64,000 bases of DNA from Azadirachta indica (taxonomy: Eukaryota; Streptophyta; Magnoliopsida; Sapindales; Meliaceae): positions 6,174,457 through 6,238,456 of the forward strand of contig CM040442.1 in assembly GCA_022749755.1 (NCBI GenBank), in the 5' to 3' direction. The notes beneath the pieces are model-generated. The model was not told the DNA's origin. It ran no database searches and saw nothing but the letters and a program-made list of their open reading frames with translations. The position numbers were made by a program, and so were the translations under genes. Shown here piece by piece: positions 23,096 to 33,902 of this stretch. Numbering within the stretch: the stretch's first letter is position 1; every line of letters begins with the position of its first letter.

Positions 23096-25834
23096 ATGGG
23101 CAACTTATGCTCATTCCAATTCGGATGCGAGGCCCTTCTTTCGCGTTGCCTTGATTGCACACTCAGAAGAGCCGAAAATATAAAAAAGCTTCGAGATAAT
23201 TTTGCGGCGTTGCGGACTGAATTCGAAGAATTAATTGCAGTCAGAAACGATGTGATGGCGAAGGTCACTACTGCTGAACGACAACAAATGGAACGGACAG
23301 ATCAAGTGAAAGTGTGGCTTTCAGGTGTGCAGGCTGTTGAGTCTAAAGTTACTCAACTACAGGAAGTTGAATCTCAAGAAATTGAGAAATTGTGCTTTGG
23401 GGGTTACTGCTCCAAGAACTGTAAGTCAAGCTATCAGTTGGGGAAAAGAGTAGCTAACACGCTGCAAGAGGTGAAGGATTTAAAGGGTAAAGGAGCTTTT
23501 CGGGAGGTGTCGAAGCCAATACCAGAAGATCCAGCGGATGAACTACCCATGGATCCAAAAATTGTAGGCCAGCAATTGATATTTAATGAAGTCTGGACTT
23601 GCCTGAAACAAAGTCAAATTGGAATTGTTGGGCTATATGGCACCGGAGGAGTCGGTAAGACTACCCTATTAAAACAAATCAATAACAGCTTTTGCGATAA
23701 TGAAGGGCACCATTTTGATGTTGTCATCTGGGCGGTGGTATCCAAAGACTACAAAATTACGAAAATTCAAGATGATATTGGGAAAAAGATTGGTTTCTGC
23801 GCAGAGTCTTGGAGTACTGCAAGTCCTGAAGACAAAGCTCGGGACATCTTCAAAGTTCTGAGCAAGAAGAAGTTTGTATTGTTATTGGATGACATATGGG
23901 AGCGGGTAGATTTGATTGAATTGGGCGTGCCTCCTCCAAGCACAAAAGTTGAATCCAAGGTGGTCTTTACCACTCGCTCATTTGCAGTTTGTCGCCAAAT
24001 GGAAGCTGACAGGGAGTTCGAAGTGAAGTGTTTGCAAAGCAAGGAAGCTTGGGAATTGTTTCACAAAAAAGTCGGAAGAGATGTTCTAAACAGTCACCCG
24101 GAGATTCCTAAATTAGCTGAGATTGTTGTAAAAGAGTGTCGTGGTCTTCCTCTTGCACTTAATACAGTTGGTCGAGCCATGGCTTGTAAGAAGACACTCG
24201 AAGAATGGAAGGATGCAGTTGAGGTGTTAAGGACATTAGCCTTTGAATTTCCAGGTATGGGAAAAGAGGTCTATTCTCTTTTAAAGTTTAGTTATGATAG
24301 CCTGCCTAACCAAAAAATCAGATCTTGCTTTTTATATTGTACTATATTTCAAGAAGATTGTAGGATTATTAAAAGTTACCTGATTGAGTGTTGGTTAGCT
24401 GAGGGTTTTTTGGATGAATATGATAGAAGTAGAGCAATTGATCGAGGACACTCCATTATTGGTGATCTTATTCGTGCTTGTTTATTGGAAGAAGAAAATG
24501 ATTGTGTGGTAATGCATGATGTGGTACGGGACATGGCTTTATGGATAGAATGTGAAATTGAAAAGGAGAAGGAGAACATATTGGTTGAAGCAGGTGCAGG
24601 GATAAGCAAAGCACCCACAATTGGAAAATGGGAAGGGATGAAAAGGATTTCATTGATGAACAATAAGATAGAGAATCTGTTAGAGGCACCTAGATGCCCT
24701 AATCTTCTGACCCTTTTTCTTGGATATAACCGTTTATCGGTTATTGCTAGTGACTTCTTTCAATTTATGCCTTCTCTTAAAGTTTTAAACCTAGCTTATA
24801 ATTATTCTCTTAAGGAATTACCATCTAGTATCTCAAACTTGGTTTCTCTAGAACATCTTCAGCTATCACGTACCGGCTTAATAAAGTTGCCAGAAGATTT
24901 GAAATATTTAGTAAACCTTAAATATTTGAGTGTGGATAGTACATTTAATCTCCTTACGTTTCCAAGACAAATAATATCTAGTCTTTTAATGTTACGAACG
25001 TTGATGTTATTGGATTCTGGTGTTTACGGAAGAGCAACGGAAGACAGCGTTCTACTGGATGATGGTGAATCCTTAATGGAGGAATTACTATTTTTGGAAC
25101 ATTTAGATGTACTAGCCATCACTGCAAGAACTGCCCGTGCTGTCCAAAAATTTTCAAGTTCTCATAAAGTTCAGAATTGTTGTCAGCGTCTATGCCTACG
25201 AATCAAAGAATCAAAGTCTCTCAACGTTTCAGCTTTCGCTGATATGAAGCATCTCCATGCACTATACATACGTTCTTGTGATTTCCGAGTGTTAGAGATC
25301 GATTGTGCTACCCTGCAACAGTTTCATGCTTTCCACAGCCTTCAAAGTGTAGAGGTTTACAATTGCCTGGAATTGCAGGACATGACATGGCTTATTCTGG
25401 CACCAAACCTCAAGATGATTGAGATATCATATTGCGATGGGATGGAAGAAATAATCAGTGTGGAAAAATTATTTGAAATTCAAGAGAAGTGGGGAAATCT
25501 AATCCCATTTTCAGTTCTCGAATCCCTTGAATTACTTGAAGTACCACAATTGAAAAGCATCTGCCCAAAACCCCTGCCCTTCTTATATTTAAAGGAAATT
25601 GTGGTATACGGATGCCCTAAGCTTAAAAAGCTTCCACTCAATTCCAACAGCGGAAAAGAACGCAAAATTGTTATTAAGGGGGAGACCTGTTGGTGGAAAA
25701 AACTGCAATGGGAGGATGAAGTCACTCAAAACAAGTTTGGTTCGTGTTTCGAAATTCATGAAGATGACTGTGAAGAGGAAGAATACGACAATGACCACAG
25801 TGATGATAATGAACGCCAGGGAATACCAGCATAG
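23096..25834 (+). CDS. CNL-5: intact CC-NB-LRR disease resistance protein (RPS5-like), 912 aa
   Basis: A single intronless frame. The N-terminus MGNLCSFQFGC carries Gly2 (N-myristoylation) and Cys5 (possible palmitoylation), as shown for RPS5, so plasma-membrane anchoring is likely. Coiled coil about residues 25-95; P-loop GTGGVGKTT 182-190; kinase-2 [10 protein letters not shown] 260-269 (Trp typical of CNLs); RNBS-B VVFTTRS 289-295; GLPLA 350-354; RNBS-D CFLYCTIFQED 411-421; MHD 473-475 (VMHDVVRDMALW); LRRs about 510-870. The WWKKLQWEDEVTQN block is followed by an unusual acidic tail (HEDDCEEEE...DNDHSDDN). All nucleotide-binding motifs are intact, so it should be able to signal. The ligand or guardee is unknown. 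Nucleotides 23909-24270 are identical to CNL-7. The 3' flank is shared with CNL-7 and -8. Confidence 0.95.
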   Translation: MGNLCSFQFGCEALLSRCLDCTLRRAENIKKLRDNFAALRTEFEELIAVRNDVMAKVTTAERQQMERTDQVKVWLSGVQAVESKVTQLQEVESQEIEKLCFGGYCSKNCKSSYQLGKRVANTLQEVKDLKGKGAFREVSKPIPEDPADELPMDPKIVGQQLIFNEVWTCLKQSQIGIVGLYGTGGVGKTTLLKQINNSFCDNEGHHFDVVIWAVVSKDYKITKIQDDIGKKIGFCAESWSTASPEDKARDIFKVLSKKKFVLLLDDIWERVDLIELGVPPPSTKVESKVVFTTRSFAVCRQMEADREFEVKCLQSKEAWELFHKKVGRDVLNSHPEIPKLAEIVVKECRGLPLALNTVGRAMACKKTLEEWKDAVEVLRTLAFEFPGMGKEVYSLLKFSYDSLPNQKIRSCFLYCTIFQEDCRIIKSYLIECWLAEGFLDEYDRSRAIDRGHSIIGDLIRACLLEEENDCVVMHDVVRDMALWIECEIEKEKENILVEAGAGISKAPTIGKWEGMKRISLMNNKIENLLEAPRCPNLLTLFLGYNRLSVIASDFFQFMPSLKVLNLAYNYSLKELPSSISNLVSLEHLQLSRTGLIKLPEDLKYLVNLKYLSVDSTFNLLTFPRQIISSLLMLRTLMLLDSGVYGRATEDSVLLDDGESLMEELLFLEHLDVLAITARTARAVQKFSSSHKVQNCCQRLCLRIKESKSLNVSAFADMKHLHALYIRSCDFRVLEIDCATLQQFHAFHSLQSVEVYNCLELQDMTWLILAPNLKMIEISYCDGMEEIISVEKLFEIQEKWGNLIPFSVLESLELLEVPQLKSICPKPLPFLYLKEIVVYGCPKLKKLPLNSNSGKERKIVIKGETCWWKKLQWEDEVTQNKFGSCFEIHEDDCEEEEYDNDHSDDNERQGIPA

Positions 25835-26641
25835 ATGAAAGTTTTAAAGCACTTCTAGTTTCAAATCCTTCTGTTTCTCACTTACCATTTTTTGTGTATT
25901 AACTTCATCCTGTTGCTCGCACGTTGATGTCTGGTTTGAAATGTTTCGAGTTGGACAATTTTTGTACTCTTTATGATTGGATTTTGTCAATTTATTGTTT
26001 TTGTTTACTTTTGTATTATTGCTTGCCTATGAATTTTCAAAGTGACTTGAGATTTTAAATGTTTAACTGTTTCTTTTAATAGTCTTATGATCAAGTAGCA
26101 GTCCATCATTTAAGAAAACTATGGAAAAAAACTTTTTACTTCTCCTTGTAGTTTGCACAAATCTAAATTAATTTCTTTATAAGTTTACTGGTATACTCCA
26201 TCTTTTTTCTTTAATTTGAAACGATTAAGTAATCTTAGCACTTAAATGCCTAAAGATTTCTTTAAATGAGAAAATTTTTATTTTTACCCCGAGTAATATA
26301 ACCACTAAAACAAAATTTATTTCCTTTTGAATAAAAATATGAAAATATGAATAATTATAATCCAAAAATCTGGTATTTCTAAGCAATTGATTTTTAAAAA
26401 AATAGTTATCAAAAGTATTAAAAAATAAAATCTCATGTAATACTTTCTTTTGTTAGTCTAAATCTAATATTCCTCATACCATTTTTTAGATCAAGAAACA
26501 AATAAACTTCTTCCTTCTGATCAATTCCCCTTGTCCTTTCTTCTCTTTATTTTTCTTTTCTACTATTTTCAAGTTGAAAGACAAACAATTCTCTCCAACT
26601 AAAGACTCATGAAAACTAACAAAGTTATATATTTATTGATT
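25835..26641. other. 3' UTR and flank of CNL-5
   Basis: The block 'tttcaaatccttctgttt' to 'attcctcataccattttttaga' and 'aaacttcttccttct' is shared with the flanks of CNL-7 (36645-37480) and CNL-8 (47010-47785). The duplicated unit therefore extends at least 0.8 kb past the stop codon. There is no other gene. Confidence 0.6.
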
Positions 26642-26915
26642 AATTTCTTGTATCATCTATGAATCGAGCTATGATATATCCTAGGATTCTTCGAAGAGAG
26701 ATAATAAGGACAGGCGGTGTATTAAAATGAAGTTGGCAGTTAAAGATAAGATACCGTTTTTCCTCTTCACAGGCCGGTCAATATTGTAGAACATTTATGC
26801 ACTTTTTAGACTCTTAATATGTGAGAAGGTCAGTATTTTAACTGGAAATCTTCCACAACTAACATTATGGAACTCAAAATGAAAAAAGAAAAAGACGTAC
26901 CAACTAAAGTTATTT
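26642..26915. repeat. Repeat R2, copy a
   Basis: A ~270-bp module: 'atcatctatgaatcgagcta', 'taggattcttcgaagagag', 'gtattaaaatgaagttggca', 'cgtttttcctcttcaca', 'ttatgcact', 'gtgagaaggtcag'. Other copies lie at 37484-37600, 43072-43190, 47786-48020, 53375-53600, 54300-54480, 62000-62210 and 63585-63830. Several precede CNL genes by about 1-2.5 kb. It is non-coding and probably the ancestral distal CNL upstream region. Confidence 0.65.
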
Positions 26916-28329
26916 TTCAACAAATTTATCTGCTGTCAAGGCCAAGTTCCTGAAATTTGGTAACTACATATATGAAAGCTTACATTGCAAAATATAAAAG
27001 CTTTGTCAAATTGACACCTCACAGCAGAATTGGTAGTCTAATAAAGTGGTTAATTACTCACAAATATTTTGAAAAGGTAGCTTTCAAGCAAATCACTTAC
27101 AGGGATACTCAAGATAGTGGGTTTAAAACTATCAGGCTTAAAATGGTTATTGGATGTTAAATCTCTGCAATTAATCTTCAAGCTTTGATATTTAAATGTG
27201 ATCATGATCCTTCTCAGGACAATATGAGTATCAAATCATGCAAAACATGTACGTATTAATCAAATGTGATTTATCTTCACTGTTGACCATTTGTGCCTGA
27301 AATGGGATTCTCAATAAATTAAATTTGTCGATTTCTTGCAATTCTTCCGAAGCGGCAATATCAATACATCATCCACAAAAATAATTGAGTCCAGTGAATG
27401 ATATAATATTAAAGTGATGCTATTATCATGTCTCTCTTTAGTAATTTTTAAATAAAATGAAGTAAAAAATGATTGATCCTCTTTCTTTCAATTGTCGGAT
27501 TCTTGCCTTTCCACTTGCAAAGTGGTTATCAGGTACAGGATTCGTTTAATAATTGGCCCAAGCGGACACTCAAGAGTCTAATAATCTTTTGCTTTTGAAA
27601 TTGTCGGATTGTTTCAAAAGCAGTAATATATATTTCATTATACTTAAAAAAAAAAAAAAAAAAAAATTCAACGATCCATTCTCAAATAATCTATTACCAT
27701 ATTAAATCAATTATTAAACAATTATCACTGACTAGTAGGGAGGAAATTACTGTATAAAGTATGTCATTGCAAGCAACACTTTTTATCAATTATGCATTCA
27801 AACAAAATTCAAACTCCATAAATGTGTCCTTAACTCTTTTCAGTTATTCTCCATTGTTAGAGTTGGTTTTCCTTAACTCTTGTCAATTATTCTCCATTGT
27901 CAGAGTTAGTTTTTCTAATTAATACAGCAATGAATCTTTAGTAAAACTCTTATCTACTTTCTAGATTTAAACTAAAAAAGTTTCAAACCTACAAAAATCA
28001 TAAGATAATAAAAAAAAATTATCACAATTATCACAAATTTCAATATAAATAAATAAGGACAACCATTATTAGATTTAGGTGGAGATATATTTTCATTTAT
28101 AAAAGAAGGAGAGGTCAAAAACAAAACAACATCAGAGGAAAAAAAAAAGAGAAACAAAATTAGATTTTTTATTTTATATATTAATGGCTTTAAAAGTCTC
28201 TCATTGACTCTTGACTATCATTATCATAATTCAAAAATTACAAAAATAAATAAATAAAGATGAATTTCATAGAATTAACCTCAGCTTGGTATTAAGGTAT
28301 TTCTCTTGTATTTTAAAAATAAAATTTAG

Positions 28330-29075
28330 GAAAATTGGTAGATTCTCTTGAGGTACTAGAAAATGGCAAATAACTCCTTGGTGCTTTAAAAACGATAGAC
28401 ACCCCCTAACTATTGACAAACGGTAAATATCTCCTTGAAGTTATTATACATTCTTTCCAAATGACTATTTTACTTTTATATATTTAGAGGGTATATTACT
28501 TAACCATTTTAACCTAGTTATTAATAGATAATTACCTTTATGATTTATTTTTTGATAATTACTCTCTAAATGATTATTAATATTTTAAATAATTTTATTG
28601 TCATTGTATTAATAATATTCAATATTTTTTGACAATATTTGATTATAAATTACTTAAATTATTATTTGGGTTATAAATTAATAGAGTTATGTATAAATTA
28701 TATAAATATTCTCAAAATTATAAATAATATAATTCATATAATACAAATATTATTTGGGCTTTTTCTTAATTAATTGTGTTATAAATTAAGAATATTTAGT
28801 TATAAATTATATATATTATCTAAGTTATTTTATTTATAAATTAATACAATTATATATAAATTATATAAATATTCTCAAAATTATAAATTATACAAACAAT
28901 TAAAATAAATCCAAACTAATATTTGAATTTCATCAATATATTATTTAGAATATTTTTGACATATAAATTTCAAAAATTCAATATGAAATATTTATACATC
29001 AAAAATATTCTCAAAATATTAATAATATAATTCATGTAATGCAAATATTATTTGCGATTTATTTTAGTTGATTAC
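28330..29075. other. Very AT-rich spacer within the duplicated region
   Basis: After a short less AT-rich piece (28330-28450) the DNA is almost all A/T, with recurring phrases like 'ttataaattatataaatattctcaaaatt' (about 28695, 28855, 28990). These look like degenerate local repeats. No coding capacity. Confidence 0.5.
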
Positions 29076-30261
29076 ATAATTGGTAGTCTAATAAAGTGGT
29101 TAATTACTCACAAATGTTTCAAAATAGCTAGCTTTCAAGCAAATCACTTACAGGCATACTGATGATAGTGGGTTTAAAACTGTCAGGCTTAAAATGGTTA
29201 TTGGATGTCAAATCTCTGCAATTAATCTTCAAGCTTTGATATGTAAAAGTGATCATGATCCTTCTCGGGACAATATGAGTATCAAATCATGCAAAACATA
29301 TATGTATCAATCAAATGTGATTTATCTTCACTGTTGACCATTTGTATCTGAGATGTGATTCGCAATAAATTAAATTTGTCGCTTCTTGCAATTCTTCTAA
29401 AGCGGCAATATCAATATATCATCCACAAAAATAATTGAGTCCAGTTAATGATTTAATATTAAAGTGACGTTATTATCATCTTTCTTTTTAATATTTTTTA
29501 AGTAAAATAAAGTAAAATATGATTGATCCTTTTTCTTCTGCAATTGTCGGATTCTTGCCTTTCCACTTGCAAAGTGGTTATCAGGTATAGGATTCGTCTA
29601 ATAATTCGTCCAACTGGGCACTCAAGAGTCTAAAATTATTGATCTTTTGCTTTTGAAATTGTTCGATTTTTTTCCTTTTTACTTTTTCTTTTCTTCTCTT
29701 TTTGAAAGCAGTAAGCTGTAACATTGCATTACACTCGGTAAATAAATTCAGAAGTACAACAACAATCCATAATATATTATCATCCATTTATAGATAATCT
29801 ATTACATTATTAATCAATTATTAAACAATTATCATTGACTGATAGGGAGGAATCACTGTATAAAATAAGTCGTTGCAAGCAACACTTTTTATCAATTATG
29901 CATTCAAACAAAATTCGAACTCCACAAGTGTGTCCTTAACTCTTTTCAATTATTATCCACTGTTAGAGTTGTTTTTCTCATTAATACGATAATGAATCTT
30001 TAGTAAATCTCTATCTACTTTCTAGAATTAAACTAAAAAGTTTCAAACCAACAAAAATCATAATATAATTAAAAAAAAAAGCAAAAATTATCATAAATTT
30101 AAATGTGAATAGATGAGAACAATCATATATTAGATTTAGGTGGAGATATATCTGCCTTTATAAAAGAGGAAAGATAAAAAAGAAACAACATCAGAAAAAA
30201 AATGGGAGAAAAAAATTAATTATTTTATTTTTATATATTAATGGCTTTAAAAGTCTCTCAT

Positions 30262-30436
30262 TGTCAGCCATTTGGGCAGTGCCTGAGTGGTTAGAAGATA
30301 CTACCTCTTCATTTTTATATATTGAAGAGGCAGATCTTCGATTCTTGCTACCTAGCCAGCCGGAAGAATAATTTTCCATATGCTGTAGGTAGACATCCCC
30401 TCCTCTGCAGGCTAGACATTAATATTAAAAAGAAAA
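30262..30436 (+). mobile_element. tRNA-derived SINE with 13-bp target-site duplication
   Basis: About 175 bp inserted into copy 2 of the 2.06-kb duplication. The 13-bp sequence aaaagtctctcat flanks it exactly (30249-30261 and 30437-30449). The head has a box-A-like 'tgcctgagtggttagaaga' and a box-B-like 'cttcgattctt', about 60 bp apart. The 3' end is A-rich (attaaaaagaaaaaaaa). The paralogous site at 28192-28204 has one copy of the 13-mer and no insert. It is not a functional tRNA, because the arms do not close. Confidence 0.75.
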
Positions 30437-30644
30437 AAAAGTCTCTCATCGACACTCTTGATTGTCATTATAATGATTAAAAAATTACAAAAATAAATAA
30501 ATAAAGGTGGATTTCATAGTATTAAGTTTGGTTTGGTATTAAGGTATTTCTATTATATTTTAAAAGTAAAATTTAAAAAATATTTAATAGCACTACTTTT
30601 TAATGGGACTTACTCCTAATCATAGCGTTGCGTTATCTGAAAGA

Positions 30645-30823
30645 GCTGCAAAAATAGTTTCTCAGATTCGTCGTTAATGCTTTCACTTGCATAGCCAAAG
30701 GACTATTACTATTAAGAGAATTTTTTGTAATTTCTGACTAGATCGTGTTTCCTCAGCCAAGCTTTTCAGCGTAGTTTCTTCTTACTTGGACCCTTTTTCC
30801 ATTTTTATTTTCACAAAACAAAA
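30645..30823 (+). promoter_or_regulatory. Conserved proximal promoter / 5' leader of CNL-6
   Basis: Contains 'gctgcaaaaatagttt', 'ctttcacttgcatag', 'gatcgtgtttcctcag' and 'cttggacc', in the same order and spacing as the CNL-5 leader. Confidence 0.5.
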
Positions 30824-31787
30824 ATGGGCAACGTATGCGCATTCCAATTTGGATGCGAGGCCCTTCTTTCGAGTTGCCTTGATTGCATTGTTAAGAGATC
30901 CGCGTATAAAAAAAAAGCTTGAAGATAATCTTGTTGCGCTGCGGACTGAATTGGAAGTTTTAATTGCATCCAGAAACGACGTGATGACGAGGGTCACTAT
31001 TGCTGAACAACGACGAATGGAACGGAAAGACCAAGTTCAAGTGTGGCTTGCAAGTGTGCAGGCAGTTGAAGCTAAAGTTGCTCTAATACAGGGGGTTGAA
31101 TCTCAAGAAATTGGGAAATTATGCTTTGGAGGTTCCAGGAACTGTAAGTCAAGCTATCAGTTCGGGAAAAGAGTAGCTAACACGCTGCATGAGGTAAAGA
31201 ACTTAAAGGATAAAGGAGATTTTCGGGAGGTGGCGAAGGCAATTCCAGAAGATCCAGCCGATGAACTACCCATGAATCCAAAAATTTTAGGCCAGCAATT
31301 GATATTTAATGAAGTTTGGAACTGCCTGAAACACAGTCAAGTTGGAATTGTTGCTCTCTATGGCACGGGAGGAGTCGGTAAGACTACCCTTTTAAAACAA
31401 ATCAACAACAGCTTTTGCCGTAATGAAGGGCACCCTTTTGATGTTGTGATCTGTACTGTGGTATCGAAGGACCTCAAAATTACGAAAGTTCAAGACGACA
31501 ATGGGAAAAAGATAGGTTTGCGTGGAGAGTCTTGGAGTACTAAAAGTCCTGAAGAGAAAGCTCCGGCCATCTTCAAAATTCTGAGCAAGAAGAAATTTTT
31601 GTTGTTATTGGATGATATATGGGAGCGGGTTGATTTGATTGAATTTGGCGCGCCTCCAGACACAAAAATGGAATCCAAGGTGGTCTTTACCACTCGTTCG
31701 TTTGCAGTTTGTCGCCAAATGGAAGCTGACAGGGAGTTTGAAGTGAAGTGTTTGCAGCACGAGGAATATCAAATCTATATCGTGTAA
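30824..31787 (+). pseudogene. CNL-6: CC-NB fragment, frameshifted and truncated
   Basis: The family start MGNVCAFQFGC is at 30824. A run of nine A (30908-30916) adds one base after about 30 codons, so the rest is read in the frame that ends at 31787. It contains the CC region, GTGGVGKTT (about 31365-31391), kinase-2 ([11 protein letters not shown]) and RNBS-B (VVFTTRS). Homology stops abruptly after KCLQHEE at about 31766, and the frame closes eight codons later in unrelated AT-rich DNA. GLPLAL, RNBS-D, MHD and all LRRs are missing. A longer open frame from 30786 only runs through the leader in the wrong frame. If the A-run is an assembly error, a ~320-aa CC-NB protein could be encoded. Confidence 0.85.
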
Positions 31788-33734
31788 TAAATATTATAAA
31801 TTACATGTTAAATAGAAATGTGGTAATATAATTTATGTAATTTAAAATGAAATTATCATTAATCGTAATGGGATGTCACTTAATCAAATTTACATAAAAA
31901 TATAGTAAATTTTTAAGTGTTTAATAAGTTCAATTGATTTCGAAAGATACTGTTAAATAAGAAAGAATAATTAACTGGTAATATTGATATTAAATTAGAA
32001 TAATATCAATTAAAAAATTAAACGTGACTTAGTAAGATAAAATCATTAACCTTAAAATTTCCATTAATTGAGTCTTATAATCAATTTATAAATAGTTAAT
32101 TTTTGTTTATTTTAATTTTTCACTCAAAATATTTCAATTTTTTTAAATAAATTTATAAATTAATCACTTTCAGTATTTAATTGATTAATATTTATCGTAA
32201 AATTGACATTCTCTTATTATTATATTACTTGTTACAATTCTGTATATTTGCCGGTATCACGCACACACTACATGAATCACACAATAAAATACTTGCCCTG
32301 CAGCTAAACTTTTTTGCCATCCACTACCTCTAGATAATTTAGAATGAAAAATGGGCTTTTAATCTTGTAAAGATCAGAATGAAACGTGCATAACATTTAC
32401 CAATTTTCAGATGTCAACAATATATTATCCAATAAAAATGAAATGAACACTAAAATGACACGAAATAAAATGCATCAAACTGAAAATTCTGGTCAGAAAA
32501 GCAAAAAAAAAAAAAAAAAAAATTCTGGTATAAGCCCCAAATTCACACTTGAAAATCTTGAAATACCTATTAAAACCAAAAGCCCACCAATTTATCACCA
32601 ACTCCACTCTGAAATTTGTACAGAATTCAGCCAATTTCGACACCTCACAATAATAAAAATGAAAAATAATTTTTGCATAAAAAACTATAATACATTTTAA
32701 TATATAACAAATTTAATTTTGGTATTAAATGGAGTTAAGAATTGAAAATTATTATTAGAATTTTCAAAATTTTTATATGGTGCGTTAATAAGTGGGTAGG
32801 AATAGGAAAAATCAACCTCCAAAAATTAAAGGCAAGTTTAATATTAGTAAGTATTTTCACAAAATAAAAGCTTCAACTCATTGGGAGACCTATGCTTTGA
32901 TCATTTCTTGGTGGAATACAAAAGCCTTAACCACCTCGAGTCTCAGACTTTAAAACTCCGGTCCCCTCAACTTCTTTTTGTATTTTCATGTTGACACACA
33001 GGAAGTTTAACTGAGAATCTTTCTTATATCTGGGTTTGCCAATCTTTGCTTTTGTTTAAGGTTCTTGGGCCTAATTGCTCCTTCTTCTATCCTCCACCTT
33101 TACTTAATTTTAATAATATTATCCTGTAAGTTTAAAAAAAAAAAAACAAAAGAAAAGTCCTACAAACTACTATTACTAAATTGCTAAAAAACGTTTTATA
33201 ACATATAGAACAGTTATCATACAAGCCATACATTTCCAGGAAATTTAAAAAACGTTTAATTCCAGTTACTTTTAGACAATCCACACTTAACAGCCGTCCA
33301 TTAGTCACCTGTAATGCAAACAAAAATATGGAGATCTACAACCTCAATTTGGACTTGTGTCGACGCGTGGATGACCGTGATCCGTGAACAAATGTTGCAC
33401 TTTTTGATGATGATTCCTGTAATATCATAATCACAACTTGTTCATTAAAGACATGAAATCATGATTTTTGATTGGCGTTCTTTTATATTAAAGTTTTTTC
33501 TGTGCACAGTTTCAGATGAAAATAGTGACTGCTTTTTGTGCTTTCGCACATGGAAAAATAAACAAATCAACAACTTGGGCGATTTTGAAATGTAGGTTTT
33601 AAAAGCGACTAAGACCTTGGCCTGCCAACTATTTAACGCAAATTAACAAGTATATAATTAGAACTAAATTATTAATATCAAGAAAGTGGGTTAGTTAATT
33701 ACATTAATTAGCTGGTCATATATAGATTTGCTAA
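31788..33734. other. AT-rich spacer replacing the missing half of CNL-6
   Basis: No LRR remnant, transposon end or gene was recognised. A poly-A tract lies at about 32503-32521. Open frames here (32386-32700, 33132-33323) are Lys/Asn or low-complexity and not supported. What deleted or displaced the rest of CNL-6 cannot be told from this sequence. Confidence 0.45.
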
Positions 33735-33902
33735 ACTCTTTCACTTGCATAACCAAAATATTATACACTGCAGTGTATGAAAATTTCTTGTATTCTCCCC
33801 ACGAGATTGTTTCCTCAGTAAAGCTTTCGAGCCTAATTTCTTTCCAATACTCTTTTCAGTCTTCCTCCCCTTCACTTCTTCAAGTATACATTGTACAAAA
33901 CC
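33735..33902 (+). promoter_or_regulatory. Conserved 5' leader of CNL-7
   Basis: 'ctctttcacttgcata', 'gaaaatttcttgtatt', 'tgtttcctcagtaaagctttc' and 'ctcttttcagtc' align with the leader of CNL-8 (44080-44209). The ATG context accATGGGt is the strongest of the cluster. Confidence 0.5.

Larger units (their letters stand above)
27028..30570. repeat. Tandem duplication of ~2.06 kb containing R1
   Basis: Copy 1 starts at about 27028 and copy 2 at about 29088. Matching words are offset by 2060 bp at the left ('tggtagtctaataaagtggt' at 27031 and 29091). The offset is 2057 bp near the right end ('aaaagtctctcat' at 28192 and 30249). Homology persists to about 28330 in copy 1 and 30570 in copy 2, which carries a SINE. 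The copies have diverged by scattered substitutions and indels. No gene is inside. Confidence 0.75.

Noticed and set aside
23767..24042. Recurrent minus-strand frames inside CNL genes
   Set aside because: They recur at the same place in each paralogue because the plus-strand codons are conserved. They are shadows, not genes.
30265..30385. A functional tRNA gene (tRNA-like box A and box B)
   Set aside because: The acceptor and other arms do not pair, the segment is flanked by a 13-bp duplication and has an A-rich tail. It fits a SINE better.
22040..30570. R1 copies as a CRISPR-like or regularly spaced array
   Set aside because: Copies are hundreds of bp long, irregularly spaced and diverged. 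The sequence is eukaryotic.
30786..30823. Start of CNL-6 at 30786
   Set aside because: That frame reads through the leader and the first codons out of phase. The family start is at 30824, with an extra A at 30908-30916 joining the frames.
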